NCBI GenBank assembly: GCA_964017155.1 | Contig: OZ024855.1 | Coordinates: 4,075,690-4,139,689, forward strand | DNA: 64,000 nt | Reading direction: 5' to 3' | Source: Oasisia sp. SBJ-2009 | Lineage: Eukaryota; Annelida; Polychaeta; Sabellida; Siboglinidae | In this document: positions 49,701 through 59,821 of the stretch, piece after piece | Layout: each line of letters opens with the position of its first letter | How positions within the stretch are numbered: position 1 is the stretch's first letter | Notes under the pieces: model-generated | What the model saw: only the letters and a program-made list of their open reading frames with translations | Told to the model about the DNA's origin: nothing | The model's database searches: none | Position numbers and translations under genes: made by a program

Positions 49701-52700
49701 TACTGATATCATAGCAACATTGAGGTGGGTCCGACTTGTACGTAAGTGCCAAATAGTGAAATACTGAAAACAAATTGAGAGTATACGTGCTTTTATGAGA
49801 GAGTGCGCGTGAAGGTACGCGCCCGCAAGTCTAGGCATTTATGTACAAGTCGGGCCCACCTCAATTTTGGTATTATAACTGTATCTTTGCCAACATTTGA
49901 TACTTGATTTTGTTAATTCTATTAATTATAATCATCTTGCGCATATTTATGTTTTATATACAGCGCGTCTTAGCAGACTTTTGAGGTCGAAAAGACAGCG
50001 CGGTCGGCATAAACAAAATGTTTATCGCTAATTTCGTATGCTCAGCGGAGTAACATGCACCGCTGCGCTTGCGACTGGCACAAATCGCGCTGTCTTTTCG
50101 ACCTCAAAAGTTTGCCAAGACGCGCTGTTTATAAAACATAAATACGCGCAAGATGATTATAATTGAATGAATTCATTTAATCAAGTATCAAATGTTGGCA
50201 AAAATACTGATATAATAGCAACATTGAGTTGTGTCCGACTTGTACATAAGTGCCAAATAGTGAAATACTGAAAACAAATTGAGAGTATACGTGCTTTTAT
50301 GAGAGAGTGCGCGTGAAGGTACGAGCCCGCAAGTCTAGGCATTTATGTACAACTCGGGCCCACCTCAATTTTGGTATTATAACTGTATCTTTGTCAACAT
50401 TTCATACTTGATTTTGTTAATTCTATCAATTATAATCATCTTGCGCATATTTATGTTTTATATACAGCGCGTCTTAGCAGATTTTTGAGGTCGAAAAGAC
50501 AGCGCGGTCGGCATAAACAAACTGTTTATCGCTCATTTCGTATGCTCAGCGGAGTAACATGCACCGCTGCGCTTGCGACTGGCACAAATCGCGCTGTCTT
50601 TTCGACCTCAAAAGTTTGCCAAGACGCGCTGTTTATAAAACATAAATACGCGCAAGATGATTATAATTGAATGAATTAATTTAATCAAGTATCAAATGTT
50701 GTCAAAAATACTGATATCATAGCAACATTGAGGTGGGTCCGACTTGTACATAAGTGCCAAATAGTGAAATACTGAAAACTAATTGAGAGTATACGTGCTT
50801 TTATGAGAGAGTGCGCGTGAAGGTACGCGCCCGCAAGTCTAGGCATTTATGTACAAGTCGGGCCCACCTCAATTTTGGTATTATAACTGTATCTTTGCCA
50901 ACATTTGATACTTGATTTTGTTAATTCTATTAATTATAATCATCTTGCGCATATTTATGTTTTATATACAGCGCGTCTTAGCAGACTTTTGAGGTCGAAA
51001 AGACAGCGCGGTCGGCATAAACAAAATGTTTATCGCTCATTTCGTATGCTCAGCGGAGTAACATGCACCGCTGCGCTTGCGACTGGCACAAATCGCGCTG
51101 TCTTTTCGACCTCAAAAGTTTGCCAAGACGCGCTGTTTATAAAACATAAATACGCGCAAGATGATTATAATTGAATGAATTAATTTAATCAAGTATCAAA
51201 TGTTGGCAAAAATACTGATATAATAGCAACATTGAGGTGGGTCCGACTTGTACATAAGTGCGCAATAATGAAATACTGAAAACAAATTGAGAGTATACGT
51301 GCTTTTATGAGAGAGTGCGCGTGAAGGTACGAGCCCGCAAGTCTAGGCATTTATGTACAAGTCGGGCCCACCTCAATTTTGGTATTATAACTGTATCTTG
51401 GTCAACATTTGATACTTGATTTTGTTAATTCTATCAATTATAATCATCTTGCGCATATTTATGTTTTATATACAGCGCGTCTTAGCAGACTTTTGAGGTC
51501 GAAAAGACAGCGCGGTCGGCATAAACAAACTGTTTATCGCTCATTTCGTATGCTCAGCGGAGTAACATGCACCGCTGCGCTTGCGACTGGCACAAATCGC
51601 GCTGTCTTTTTGACCTCAAAAGTTTGCCAAGACGCGCTGTTTATAACACATAAATACGCGCAAGATGATTATAATTGAATGAATTAATTTAATCAAGTAT
51701 CAAATGTTGACAAAAATACTGATATCATAGCAACATTGAGGTGGGTCCGACTTGTACATAAGTGCCAAATAGTGAAATACTGAAAACAAATTGAGAGTAT
51801 ACGTGCTTTTATGAGAGAGTGCGCGTGAAGGTACGCGCCCGCAAGTCTAGGCATTTATGTACAAGTCGGGCCCACCTCAATTTTGGTATTATAACTGTAT
51901 CGTTGCCAACATTTGATACTTGATTTTGTTAATTCTATTAATTATAATCATCTTGCGCATATTTATGTTTTATATACAGCGCGTCTTAGCAGACTTTTGA
52001 GGTCGAAAAGACAGCGCGGTCGGCATAAACAAAATGTTTATCGCTCATTTCGTATGCTCAGCGGAGTAACATGCACCGCTGCGCTTGCGACTGGCACAAC
52101 TCGCGCTGTCTTTTCGACCTCAAAAGTTTGCCAAGACGCGCTGTTTATAAAACATAAATACGCGCAAGATGATTATAATTGAATGAATTAATTTAATCAA
52201 GTATCAAATGTTGGCAAAAATACTGATATAATAGCAACATTGAATTGTGTCCGACTTGTAAATAAGTGCCAAATAGTGAAATACTGAAAACAAATTGAGA
52301 GTATACGTGCTTTTATGAGAGAGTGCGCGTGAAGGTACGCGCCCGCAAGTCTAGGCATTTATGTACAAGTCGGGCCCACCTCAATTTTGGTATTATAACT
52401 GTATCTTTGCCAACATTTGATACTTGATTTTGTTAATTATATTAATTATAATCATCTTGCGCATATTTATGTTTTATATACAGCGCGTCTTAGCAGACTT
52501 TTGAGGTCGAAAAGACAGCGCGGTCGGCATAAACAAAATGTTTATCGCTCATTTCGTATGCTCAGCGGAGTAACATGCACCGCTGCGCTTGCGACTGGCA
52601 CAAATCGCGCTGTCTTTTTGACCTCAAAAGTTTGCCAAGACGCGCTGTTTATAACACATAAATACGCGCAAGATGATTATAATTGAATGAATTAATTTAA

Positions 52701-55700
52701 TCAAGTATCAAATGTTGACAAAAATACTGATATCATAGCAACATTGAGGTGGGTCCGACTTGTACATAAGTGCCAAATAGTGAAATACTGAAAACAAATT
52801 GAGAGTATACGTGCTTTTATGAGAGAGTGCGCGTGAAGGTACGCGCCCGCAAGTCTAGGCATTTATGTACAAGTCGGGCCCACCTCAATTTTGGTATTAT
52901 AACTGTATCGTTGCCAACATTTGATACTTGATTTTGTTAATTCTATTAATTATAATCATCTTGCGCATATTTATGTTTTATATACAGCGCGTCTTAGCAG
53001 ACTTTTGAGGTCGAAAAGACAGCGCGGTCGGCATAAACAAAATGTTTATCGCTCATTTCGTATGCTCAGCGGAGTAACATGCACCGCTGCGCTTGCGACT
53101 GGCACAACTCGCGCTGTCTTTTCGACCTCAAAAGTTTGCCAAGACGCGCTGTTTATAAAACATAAATACGCGCAAGATGATTATAATTGAATGAATTAAT
53201 TTAATCAAGTATCAAATGTTGGCAAAAATACTGATATAATAGCAACATTGAATTGTGTCCGACTTGTAAATAAGTGCCAAATAGTGAAATACTGAAAACA
53301 AATTGAGAGTATACGTGCTTTTATGAGAGAGTGCGCGTGAAGGTACGCGCCCGCAAGTCTAGGCATTTATGTACAAGTCGGGCCCACCTCAATTTTGGTA
53401 TTATAACTGTATCTTTGCCAACATTTGATACTTGATTTTGTTAATTCTATTAATTATAATCATCTTGCGCATATTTATGTTTTATATACAGCGCGTCTTA
53501 GCAGACTTTTGAGGTCGAAAAGACAGCGCGGTCGGCATAAACAAAATGTTTATCGCTCATTTCGTATGCTCAGCGGAGTAACATGCACCGCTGCGCTTGC
53601 GACTGGCACAAATCGCGCTGTCTTTTCGACCTCAAAAGTTTGCCAAGACGCGCTGTTTATAAAACATAAATACGCGCAAGATGATTATAATTGAATGAAT
53701 TAATTTAATCAAGTATCAAATGTTGGCAAAAATACTGATATAATAGCAACATTGAGGTGGGTCCGACTTGTACATAAGTGCGCAATAATGAAATACTGAA
53801 AACAAATTCAGAGTATACGTGCTTTTATGAGAGAGTGCGCGTGAAGGTAGGAGCCCGCAAGTCTAGGCATTAATGTACAAGTCGGGCCCACCTCAATTTT
53901 GGTATTATAACTGTATCTTGGTCAACATTTGATACTTGATTTTGTTAATTCTATCAATTATAATCATCTTGCGCATATTTATGTTTTATATACAGCGCGT
54001 CTTAGCAGACTTTTGAGGTCGAAAAGACAGCGCGGTCGGCATAAACAAACTGTTTATCGCTCATTTCGTATGCTCAGCGGAGTAACATGCACCGCTGCGC
54101 TTGCGACTGGCACAAATCGCGCTGTCTTTTTGACCTCAAAAGTTTGCCAAGACGCGCTGTTTATAACACATAAATACGCGCAAGATGATTATAATTGAAT
54201 GAATTAATTTAATCAAGTATCAAATGTTGACAAAAATACTGATATCATAGCAACATTGAGGTGGGTCCGACTTGTACATAAGTGCCAAATAGTGAAATAC
54301 TGAAAACAAATTGAGAGTATACGTGCTTTTATGAGAGAGTGCGCGTGAAGGTACGCGCCCGCAAGTCTAGGCATTTATGTACAAGTCGGGCCCACCTCAA
54401 TTTTGGTATTATAACTGTATCTTTGCCAACATTTGATACTTGATTTTGTTAATTCTATTAATTATAATCATCTTGCGCATATTTATGTTTTATATACAGC
54501 GCGTCTTAGCAGACTTTTGAGGTCGAAAAGACAGCGCGGTCGGCATAAACAAAATGTTTATCGCTAATTTCGTATGCTCAGCGGAGTAACATGCACCGCT
54601 GCGCTTGCGACTGGCACAAATCGCGCTGTCTTTTCGACCTCAAAAGTTTGCCAAGACGCGCTGTTTATAAAACATAAATACGCGCAAGATGATTATAATT
54701 GAATGAATTAATTTAATCAAGTATCAAATGTTGGCAAAAATACTGATATAATAGCAACATTGAGTTGTGTCCGACTTGTACATAAGTGCCAAATAGTGAA
54801 ATACTGAAAACAAATTGAGAGTATACGTGCTTTTATGAGAGAGTGCGCGTGAAGGTACGAGCCCGCAAGTCTAGGGATTTATGTACAAGTCGGGCCCACC
54901 TAAATTTTGGTATTATAACTGTATCTTTGTCAACATTTGATACTTGATTTTGTTAATTCTATCAATTATAATCATCTTGCGCATATTTATGTTTTATATA
55001 CAGCGCGTCTTAGCAGACTTTTGAAGTCGAAAAGACAGCGCGGTCGGCATAAACAAACTGTTTATCGCTCATTTCGTATGCTCAGCGGAGTAACATGCAC
55101 CGCTGCGCTTGCGACTGGCACAAATCGCGCTGTCTTTTCGACCTCAAAAGTTTGCCAAGACGCGCTGTTTATAAAACATAAATACGCGCAAGATGATTAT
55201 AATTGAATGAATTAATTTAATCAAGTATCAAATGTTGGCAAAAATACTGATATAATAGCAACATTGAGGTGGGTCCGACTTGTACATAAGTGCCCAATAG
55301 TGAAATACTGAAAACAAATTGAGAGTATACGTGCTTTTATGAGAGAGTGCGCGTGAAGGTACGAGCCCGCAAGTCTAGGCATTCATGAACAAGTCGGGCC
55401 CACCTCAATTTTGGTATTATAACTGTATCTTGGTCAACATTTGATACTTGATTTTGTTAATTCTATTAATTATAATCATCTTGCGCATATTTATGTTTTA
55501 TATACAGCGCGTCTTAGCAGACTTTTGAGGTCGAAAAGACAGCGCGGTCGGCATAAACAAACTGTTTATCGCTCATTTCGTATGCTCAGCGGAGTAACAT
55601 GCACCGCTGCGCTTGCGACTGGCACAAATCGCGCTGTCTTTTCGACCTCAAAAGTTTGCCAAGACGCGCTGTTTATAAAACATAAATACGCGCAAGATGA

Positions 55701-57391
55701 TTATTATTGAATGAATTAATTTAATCAAGTGTCAAATGTTGGCACAAATACTGATATAATAGCAACATTGAGTTTGGTCCGACTTCTACATAAGTGCCAA
55801 ATAGTGAAATACTGAAAACAAATTGAGATAATACGTGCTTTTATGAGAGAGTGCGCGTGAAGGTACGCGCCCGCAAGTGTTGGCACTTATGTACAAGTCG
55901 GGCCCACCTCAATTTTGGTATAATAACTCTATCTTTGCCAACATTTGATACTTGATTTTGTTCGTTCTATCAATTATAATCATCTTGCGCATATTTATGT
56001 TTTATATACAGCGCGTCTTAGCAGACTTTTGAGGTCGAAAAGACAGCGCGGTCGGCATAAACAAACTGTTTATCGCTCATTTCGTATGCTCAGCGGAATA
56101 ACATGCACCGCTGCGCTTGCGACTGGCACAACTCGCGCTGTCTTTTCGACCTCAAAAGTTTGCCAAGACGCGCTGTTTATAAAACATAAATACGCGCAAG
56201 ATGATAATAATTGAATGAATTAATTTAATCAAGTATCAAATGTTGGCAAAAATACTGATATAATAGCAACATTGAGATGGGTCCGACTTGTACATAAGTG
56301 CCAAATAGTGAAATACTGAAAACAAATTGAGAGTATACCTGCTTTTATGAGAGAATGCGCGTGAAGGTACGAGCCCGCAAGTCTAGGGATTGATGTACAA
56401 GTCGGGCCCACCTCAATTTTGGTATTATAACTGTATCTTTGTCAACATTTGATACTTGATTTTGTTAATTCTATTAATTATAATCATCTTGCGCATATTT
56501 ATGTTTTATATACAGCGCGTCTTAGCAGACTTTTGAGGTCGAAAAGACAGCGCGGTCGGCATAAACAAACTGTTTATCGCTCATTTCGTATGCTCAGCGG
56601 AGTAACATGCACCGCTGCGCTTGCGACTGGCACAAATCGCGCTGTCTTTTCGACCTCAAAAGTTTGCCAAGACGCGCTGTTTATAAAACATAAATACGCG
56701 CAAGATGATTATAATTGAATGAATTAATTTAATCAAGTATCAAATGTTGGCAAAAATACTGATATAATAGCAACATTGAGGTGGGTCCGACTTGTACATA
56801 AGTGCCAAATAGTGAAATACTGAAAACAAATTGAGAGTATACGTGCTTTTATGAGAGAGTGCGCGTGAAGGTACGAGCCCGCAAGTCTAGGCATTTATGT
56901 ACAAGTCGTGCCCACCTCAATTTTGGTATTATAACTGTATCTTTGTCAACATTTGATACTTGATTTTGTTAATTCTATCAATTATAATCATCTTGCGCAT
57001 ATTTATGTTTTATATACAGCGCGTCTTAGCAGACTTTTGAGGTCAAAAAGACAGCGCGGTCGGCATAAACAAACTGTTTATCGCTCATTTCGTATGCTCA
57101 GCGGAATAACATGCACCGCTGCGCTTGCGACTGGCACAAATCGCGCTGTCTTTTCGACCTCAAAAGTTTGCCAAGACGCGCTGTTTATAAAACATAAATA
57201 CGCGCAAGATGATTATAATTGAATGAATTAATTTAATCAAGTATCAAATGTTGACAAAAATACTGATATAATAGCAACATTGAGGTGGGTCCGACTTGTA
57301 CATAAGTGCCAAATAGTGAAATACTGAAAACAAATTGAGAGTATACGTGCTTTTATGAGAGAGTGCGCGTGAAGGTACGCGCACGCAAGTC
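43758..57391 (+). repeat. Satellite array, block 4 (about 27 units)
   Basis: Units continue to 57,391, where satellite homology stops in loop B at GCAAGTC. Units with the TTGAATTGTGTCC and TTGTAAATAAGTG changes recur near 48,715, 52,245 and 53,250. From about 54.9 kb onward units return to the variants of the left array. This is the right-hand end of the array in the window. Confidence 0.96.
43780..47805 (+). repeat. Exact-looking four-unit tandem duplication (2,015-bp period)
   Basis: Two adjacent copies share five private markers at a spacing of 2,015 bp: AAACATCTTCCGC (about 44,390 and 46,405), CAGAGCGGCCGG (about 44,455 and 46,470), the one-base deletion GTGTTTTATG (about 44,750 and 46,765, making 503-bp units), GTTGTCAAAAAT (about 45,157 and 47,172) and GAGCGAGTG (about 45,265 and 47,280). 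This is the youngest-looking duplication in the window. Confidence 0.85.
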
Positions 57392-58298
57392 GTATTCTGA
57401 AAGCCACTTTTGATCTCAGCATCTGGTGATCGGTCCAACAGTTTGCTCCACGCATGGCTCGGGTGCTGTGGATGTCCATCTTATCCCGACACCTCGTGAT
57501 GATGAAGTCTATCATATGCCAGTGTTTGGAACGAGGATGCATCCAGGTGGTCTTGTGTTCATCCTTCTGCTTGAACATGGTGTTTGTCACTATCAGTTCG
57601 AACTCAGAGCACAGAGCCAGTAGAAGTTCGCCATTGGAGTTGCATTTCCCAATCCCATGTTTGCCCATGACCAAGGGCCACTTGTCATTGTCTCTTCCTA
57701 TCCTCGCATTGAAGTCTCCTATCAGCAGTAGCTTATCGGTATGAGGGATGCCCCTGAGCACACTTGCGAGCTGGTTGTAGAAGGCCTCCTTGTTTTCATC
57801 TGGGTTTGTCATTGTCGGAGCATACACGCTGATAATTGTAGCAAAGTTGTCCTTGCTCAGAGGTAGTCTCATCGTCATGATTCTGTCACTTACTGGCCGT
57901 GGCATTTCTGTCAGCTTTGTGATGATATCCTTTTTGATAGCAAAGCCCACTCCGGCCTCCCTTCTTTCTCCTTCGGGTTTGCCACTCCAGAAGAAAGAGT
58001 ATTCCAAGTCGTCGAGACTACCAGACTCTGAGAACCTTGTTTCACATAGGGCGGCGATGTCGATGTTGTATTTGGCAAGTTCCATTGCTACTAGTGCCGT
58101 ACGTCTTTCTGGTCGGTTAGCTCCTTCTCGGTCGAGGAGAGTCCTGACGTTCCATTGTCCAATTGTCAGTAGTTGTCTTCTTTGTCTTCTTATTCCTAGC
58201 TGATTTTCCACTGTCGACGGAAGATGAGGTCGAGCAGCGCGGTCCTTGGTAACCCGGGCGACGGCCGATCCGGTATCATGTTTCGTGCAGTTGTACAT
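57237..58298 (-). pseudogene. LINE apurinic-type endonuclease domain, 3'-truncated and fused to satellite
   Basis: Endonuclease/exonuclease/phosphatase-fold protein that nicks target DNA for LINE integration; genome annotations often call such frames craniofacial development protein 2-like. ATG at 58,298 starts a frame of 353 codons. Residues 1 to about 300 are LINE: GQWNVRTL (about 47-54, Asn), CETRFSESG (Glu), GVGFAIKK, VYAPT, LLIGDFNARIG (Asp and Asn), TTWMHPRS with MIDFIITR, and WTDHQMLRSKV (Asp-His). All expected catalytic positions are present. The last ~53 residues are translated satellite, ending at a satellite stop near 57,237, so the native link to the reverse transcriptase is lost. 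The domain itself looks undamaged; the gene is broken. Confidence 0.88.
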
Positions 58299-58680
58299 TT
58301 CATGGAAGCTGCTAGCAAAAACTTTTGAAGTACCGCTGGCTTTTGCAAGTTACTAGCGACACTCTCTCGGGGAACAAATAGAGGTCTCACACCGGCAAGA
58401 ACATGTCAAGACAGGCGCAAACTATTTGTCCCTGCAGTGGCTGGTCGAGAGATGTTGGGAGTTCCATACGTCAACCGCCCTTGATGCTGCCACAGTGACA
58501 TGGTTTTCTGTTTAGGGTTTGCTCCCTTAGCCTTCGGTTCTGACAAGAACCTATACCACAAGGCAGTGGTTTACAACTCTGCATGGCAGGGGCGTCAAAC
58601 TCCCTGAGGTATTGCAATACCTGAGGTACTGCAATACCTGCATATCCATTTCCTATAGTGCTCTTTATAATCATCACGCG
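58299..58680 (-). other. Probable 5' leader of the inverted LINE half
   Basis: On the minus strand this stretch leads directly into the endonuclease ATG. It contains a 68-codon frame with an ATG near 58,677 and TGA near 58,471, and other short frames, none of which I recognise as an ORF1 protein. Leader status is inferred from position. The right limit is uncertain. Confidence 0.45.
58605..58638. repeat. Two tandem 17-mers, one carrying a perfect 14-bp palindrome
   Basis: TGAGGTATTGCAATACC (58,605-58,621) is followed immediately by TGAGGTACTGCAATACC (58,622-58,638). GGTATTGCAATACC at 58,608-58,621 is a perfect palindrome; the second copy has one change that breaks it. They lie in the presumed LINE leader. 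Confidence 0.8.
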
Positions 58681-58924
58681 CCTGCCACGCGCCCCGTTCC
58701 TACACGTCGAGCCACCTGCCGCAGCTTTCAGAACTAATATTTACCAGCACGCCATCTATTACGCACTACAATAAACTAATCGGTGGTTTAGGTCGTTTGT
58801 TTCGAATCGATTTACTTTGTCACAAACAGTAAACAATTATTCCGTTATGCAGTATTGTTTTGTGACGCATACAAGCCACAATGTGGTTAAAAACAATTAC
58901 CCCATAAATTTACTTAAAATCCGT
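58681..58924. other. Unassigned sequence between LINE half and orphan satellite module
   Basis: No coding frame, RNA gene or repeat that I recognise. GTCACAAA near 58,819 pairs with TTTGTGAC near 58,858, giving a weak hairpin of doubtful meaning. Confidence 0.4.
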
Positions 58925-59095
58925 ATCGCGCTGTCTTTTCGACCTCAAAAGTTTGCCAAGACGCGCTGTTTATAAAACATAAATACGCGCAAGATGATTA
59001 TAATTGAATGAATTAATTTTATCAAGTATCAAATGTTGGCAAAAATACTGATATAATAGCAACATTGAGGTGGGTCCGACTTGTACATAAGTGCC
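58925..59095 (+). repeat. Orphan single X module of the satellite
   Basis: 171 bp matching one X forward module: it begins ATCGCGCTGTCTTTTCGACC and ends CATAAGTGCC, exactly the stretch between loop A and loop B, with neither loop included. It is flanked by unrelated sequence on both sides (TTAAAATCCGT on the left, TTTTATTATTATA on the right). It shows few differences from array modules, for example TTTTATCAAG in place of TTTAATCAAG. Confidence 0.9.
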
Positions 59096-59476
59096 TTTTA
59101 TTATTATATAAATTATGATAATTTTGCTCTCAGATCGTTTGCCTTGGACTAAATTATAAATGGCATTCTCCACCCGAAACCCTGATCTGGTTACCTTCCT
59201 CGATTTCAATTTTATTTTTCTTCCTCATTTTGTCACTTATCTTGCACTACTTTCTTTTAAACTGCCTTTGGTACATTTCCCTAAGATATAAAGCCTATGC
59301 AACTGAAACAGAATTAGTGGGCATAATAGTACATAAGTAACAATGACAGTGTATAATAGTTTATTATTAATAATACAACAGCAATGCCAGTGGTAGATAC
59401 AGTCACAGATTATATTAACAAGCCCAGTTTTATTATATTTGCAAATTTGATCTTGGAAATCTGGCTAGATGGATGA
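59096..59476. other. AT-rich unassigned region left of the transposase gene
   Basis: No supported gene. It may hold the left end of the DNA transposon and any 5' exon of its transposase, but I found no convincing terminal inverted repeat and no cysteine-histidine start of a THAP domain. The frame leading into the transposase N-terminal region opens after a TGA near 59,475. Confidence 0.35.
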
Positions 59477-59512
59477 TTATCGTATAAGTTAAAAATAATT
59501 AGAGAAACATTT

Positions 59513-59821
59513 ATGTATATAGATCCAAAATATGTGTGTATAGCATCTGATAGTGATACAAATCCATGTGGTCTGCTTCCAGGCACCCCACGTACACGGC
59601 GCACGTTACACAAAAATGCTGTGCCATCAGTATTTGACTGGGTGCAAGAGCCATCTGAGTGTGTGAAGAAACGGGCGGTGCGAGCGAAGCTTCGCATGTC
59701 TCAAGAAGAAGAGCCCCTGGACGAGCCATCGTTCGACCCCAACCTGGATGTGCAGGAGGAGGTCGTAGACAACAACCCCATCACTGCCGACGAGGAAGCA
59801 GCTGCTACCAGCTTCGAGTAA
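59513..59821 (+). CDS. N-terminal part of the transposase: end of a THAP-like domain plus acidic linker
   Basis: A 102-codon frame from ATG at 59,513 to TAA at 59,819-59,821. RTRRTLHKNAVPSVFDW (about residues 28-44) resembles the C-terminal end of THAP zinc-finger domains, whose signature there is AVPxxF. The cysteine and histidine ligands expected upstream are not found in this frame, so the domain is incomplete or its first part is on an unseen exon. After it comes an acidic linker (EEEPLDEPSFDPNLDVQEE). The frame is the same as that of the transposase core, which starts directly after the TAA; the two are probably one gene with a nonsense mutation. GAGTAAGTGG at the stop also resembles a splice donor, but the next frame follows without room for an intron. 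Confidence 0.6.
   Translation: MYIDPKYVCIASDSDTNPCGLLPGTPRTRRTLHKNAVPSVFDWVQEPSECVKKRAVRAKLRMSQEEEPLDEPSFDPNLDVQEEVVDNNPITADEEAAATSFE

Larger units (their letters stand above)
28240..54900 (+). repeat. Central array domain with private unit variants
   Basis: From about 28.4 kb units begin to carry CTATTAATTATAATC (instead of CTATCAATT), ACAAAATGTTTATCG (instead of ACAAACTG) and, in loop B, GTGCGCAATAATG (instead of GTGCCAAATAGTG). None of these is seen in the first 28 kb. After about 54.9 kb the older variants return (for example GGTCAAAAAGAC with GGAATAACATG at 56,953). All three LINE copies lie inside this domain. Confidence 0.75.
57389..58680 (-). mobile_element. Inverted 5' half of an RTE-like LINE (leader plus endonuclease) fused to the array end
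   Basis: Read on the minus strand this holds a leader (about 58,680-58,299) and an endonuclease frame (from 58,298), and stops at AGAATACGAC (57,398-57,389), where it joins satellite loop B with a GTC overlap. The reverse transcriptase that should follow is absent. The right end is not sharply defined; I place it near 58,680, where leader-like sequence with small reading frames ends. The leader contains two tandem 17-mers at 58,605-58,638. Confidence 0.75.

Noticed and set aside
1..57391. rRNA or tRNA gene cluster as the cause of the tandem repeat
   Set aside because: No recognisable rRNA or tRNA sequence; only a weak B-box-like motif is present.
1..57391. Array as a pure assembly artefact
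   Set aside because: Units carry many distinct, ordered variants, three LINE copies with private differences, and a chimeric unit. Exact copy number may still be wrong, but the array itself is credible.
57389..58680. Simple twin-priming insertion of the LINE
   Set aside because: Twin priming predicts the inverted 5' half directly next to the 3' half. Here satellite borders the broken end of both halves and they lie about 13.6 kb apart, so further rearrangement is required; it is kept only as one possible first step.
58666..58686. Satellite-like motif TATAATCATC followed by GCGC at the presumed LINE 5' end
   Set aside because: The match to the X module is only about 15 bases with a mismatch and cannot be told from chance.
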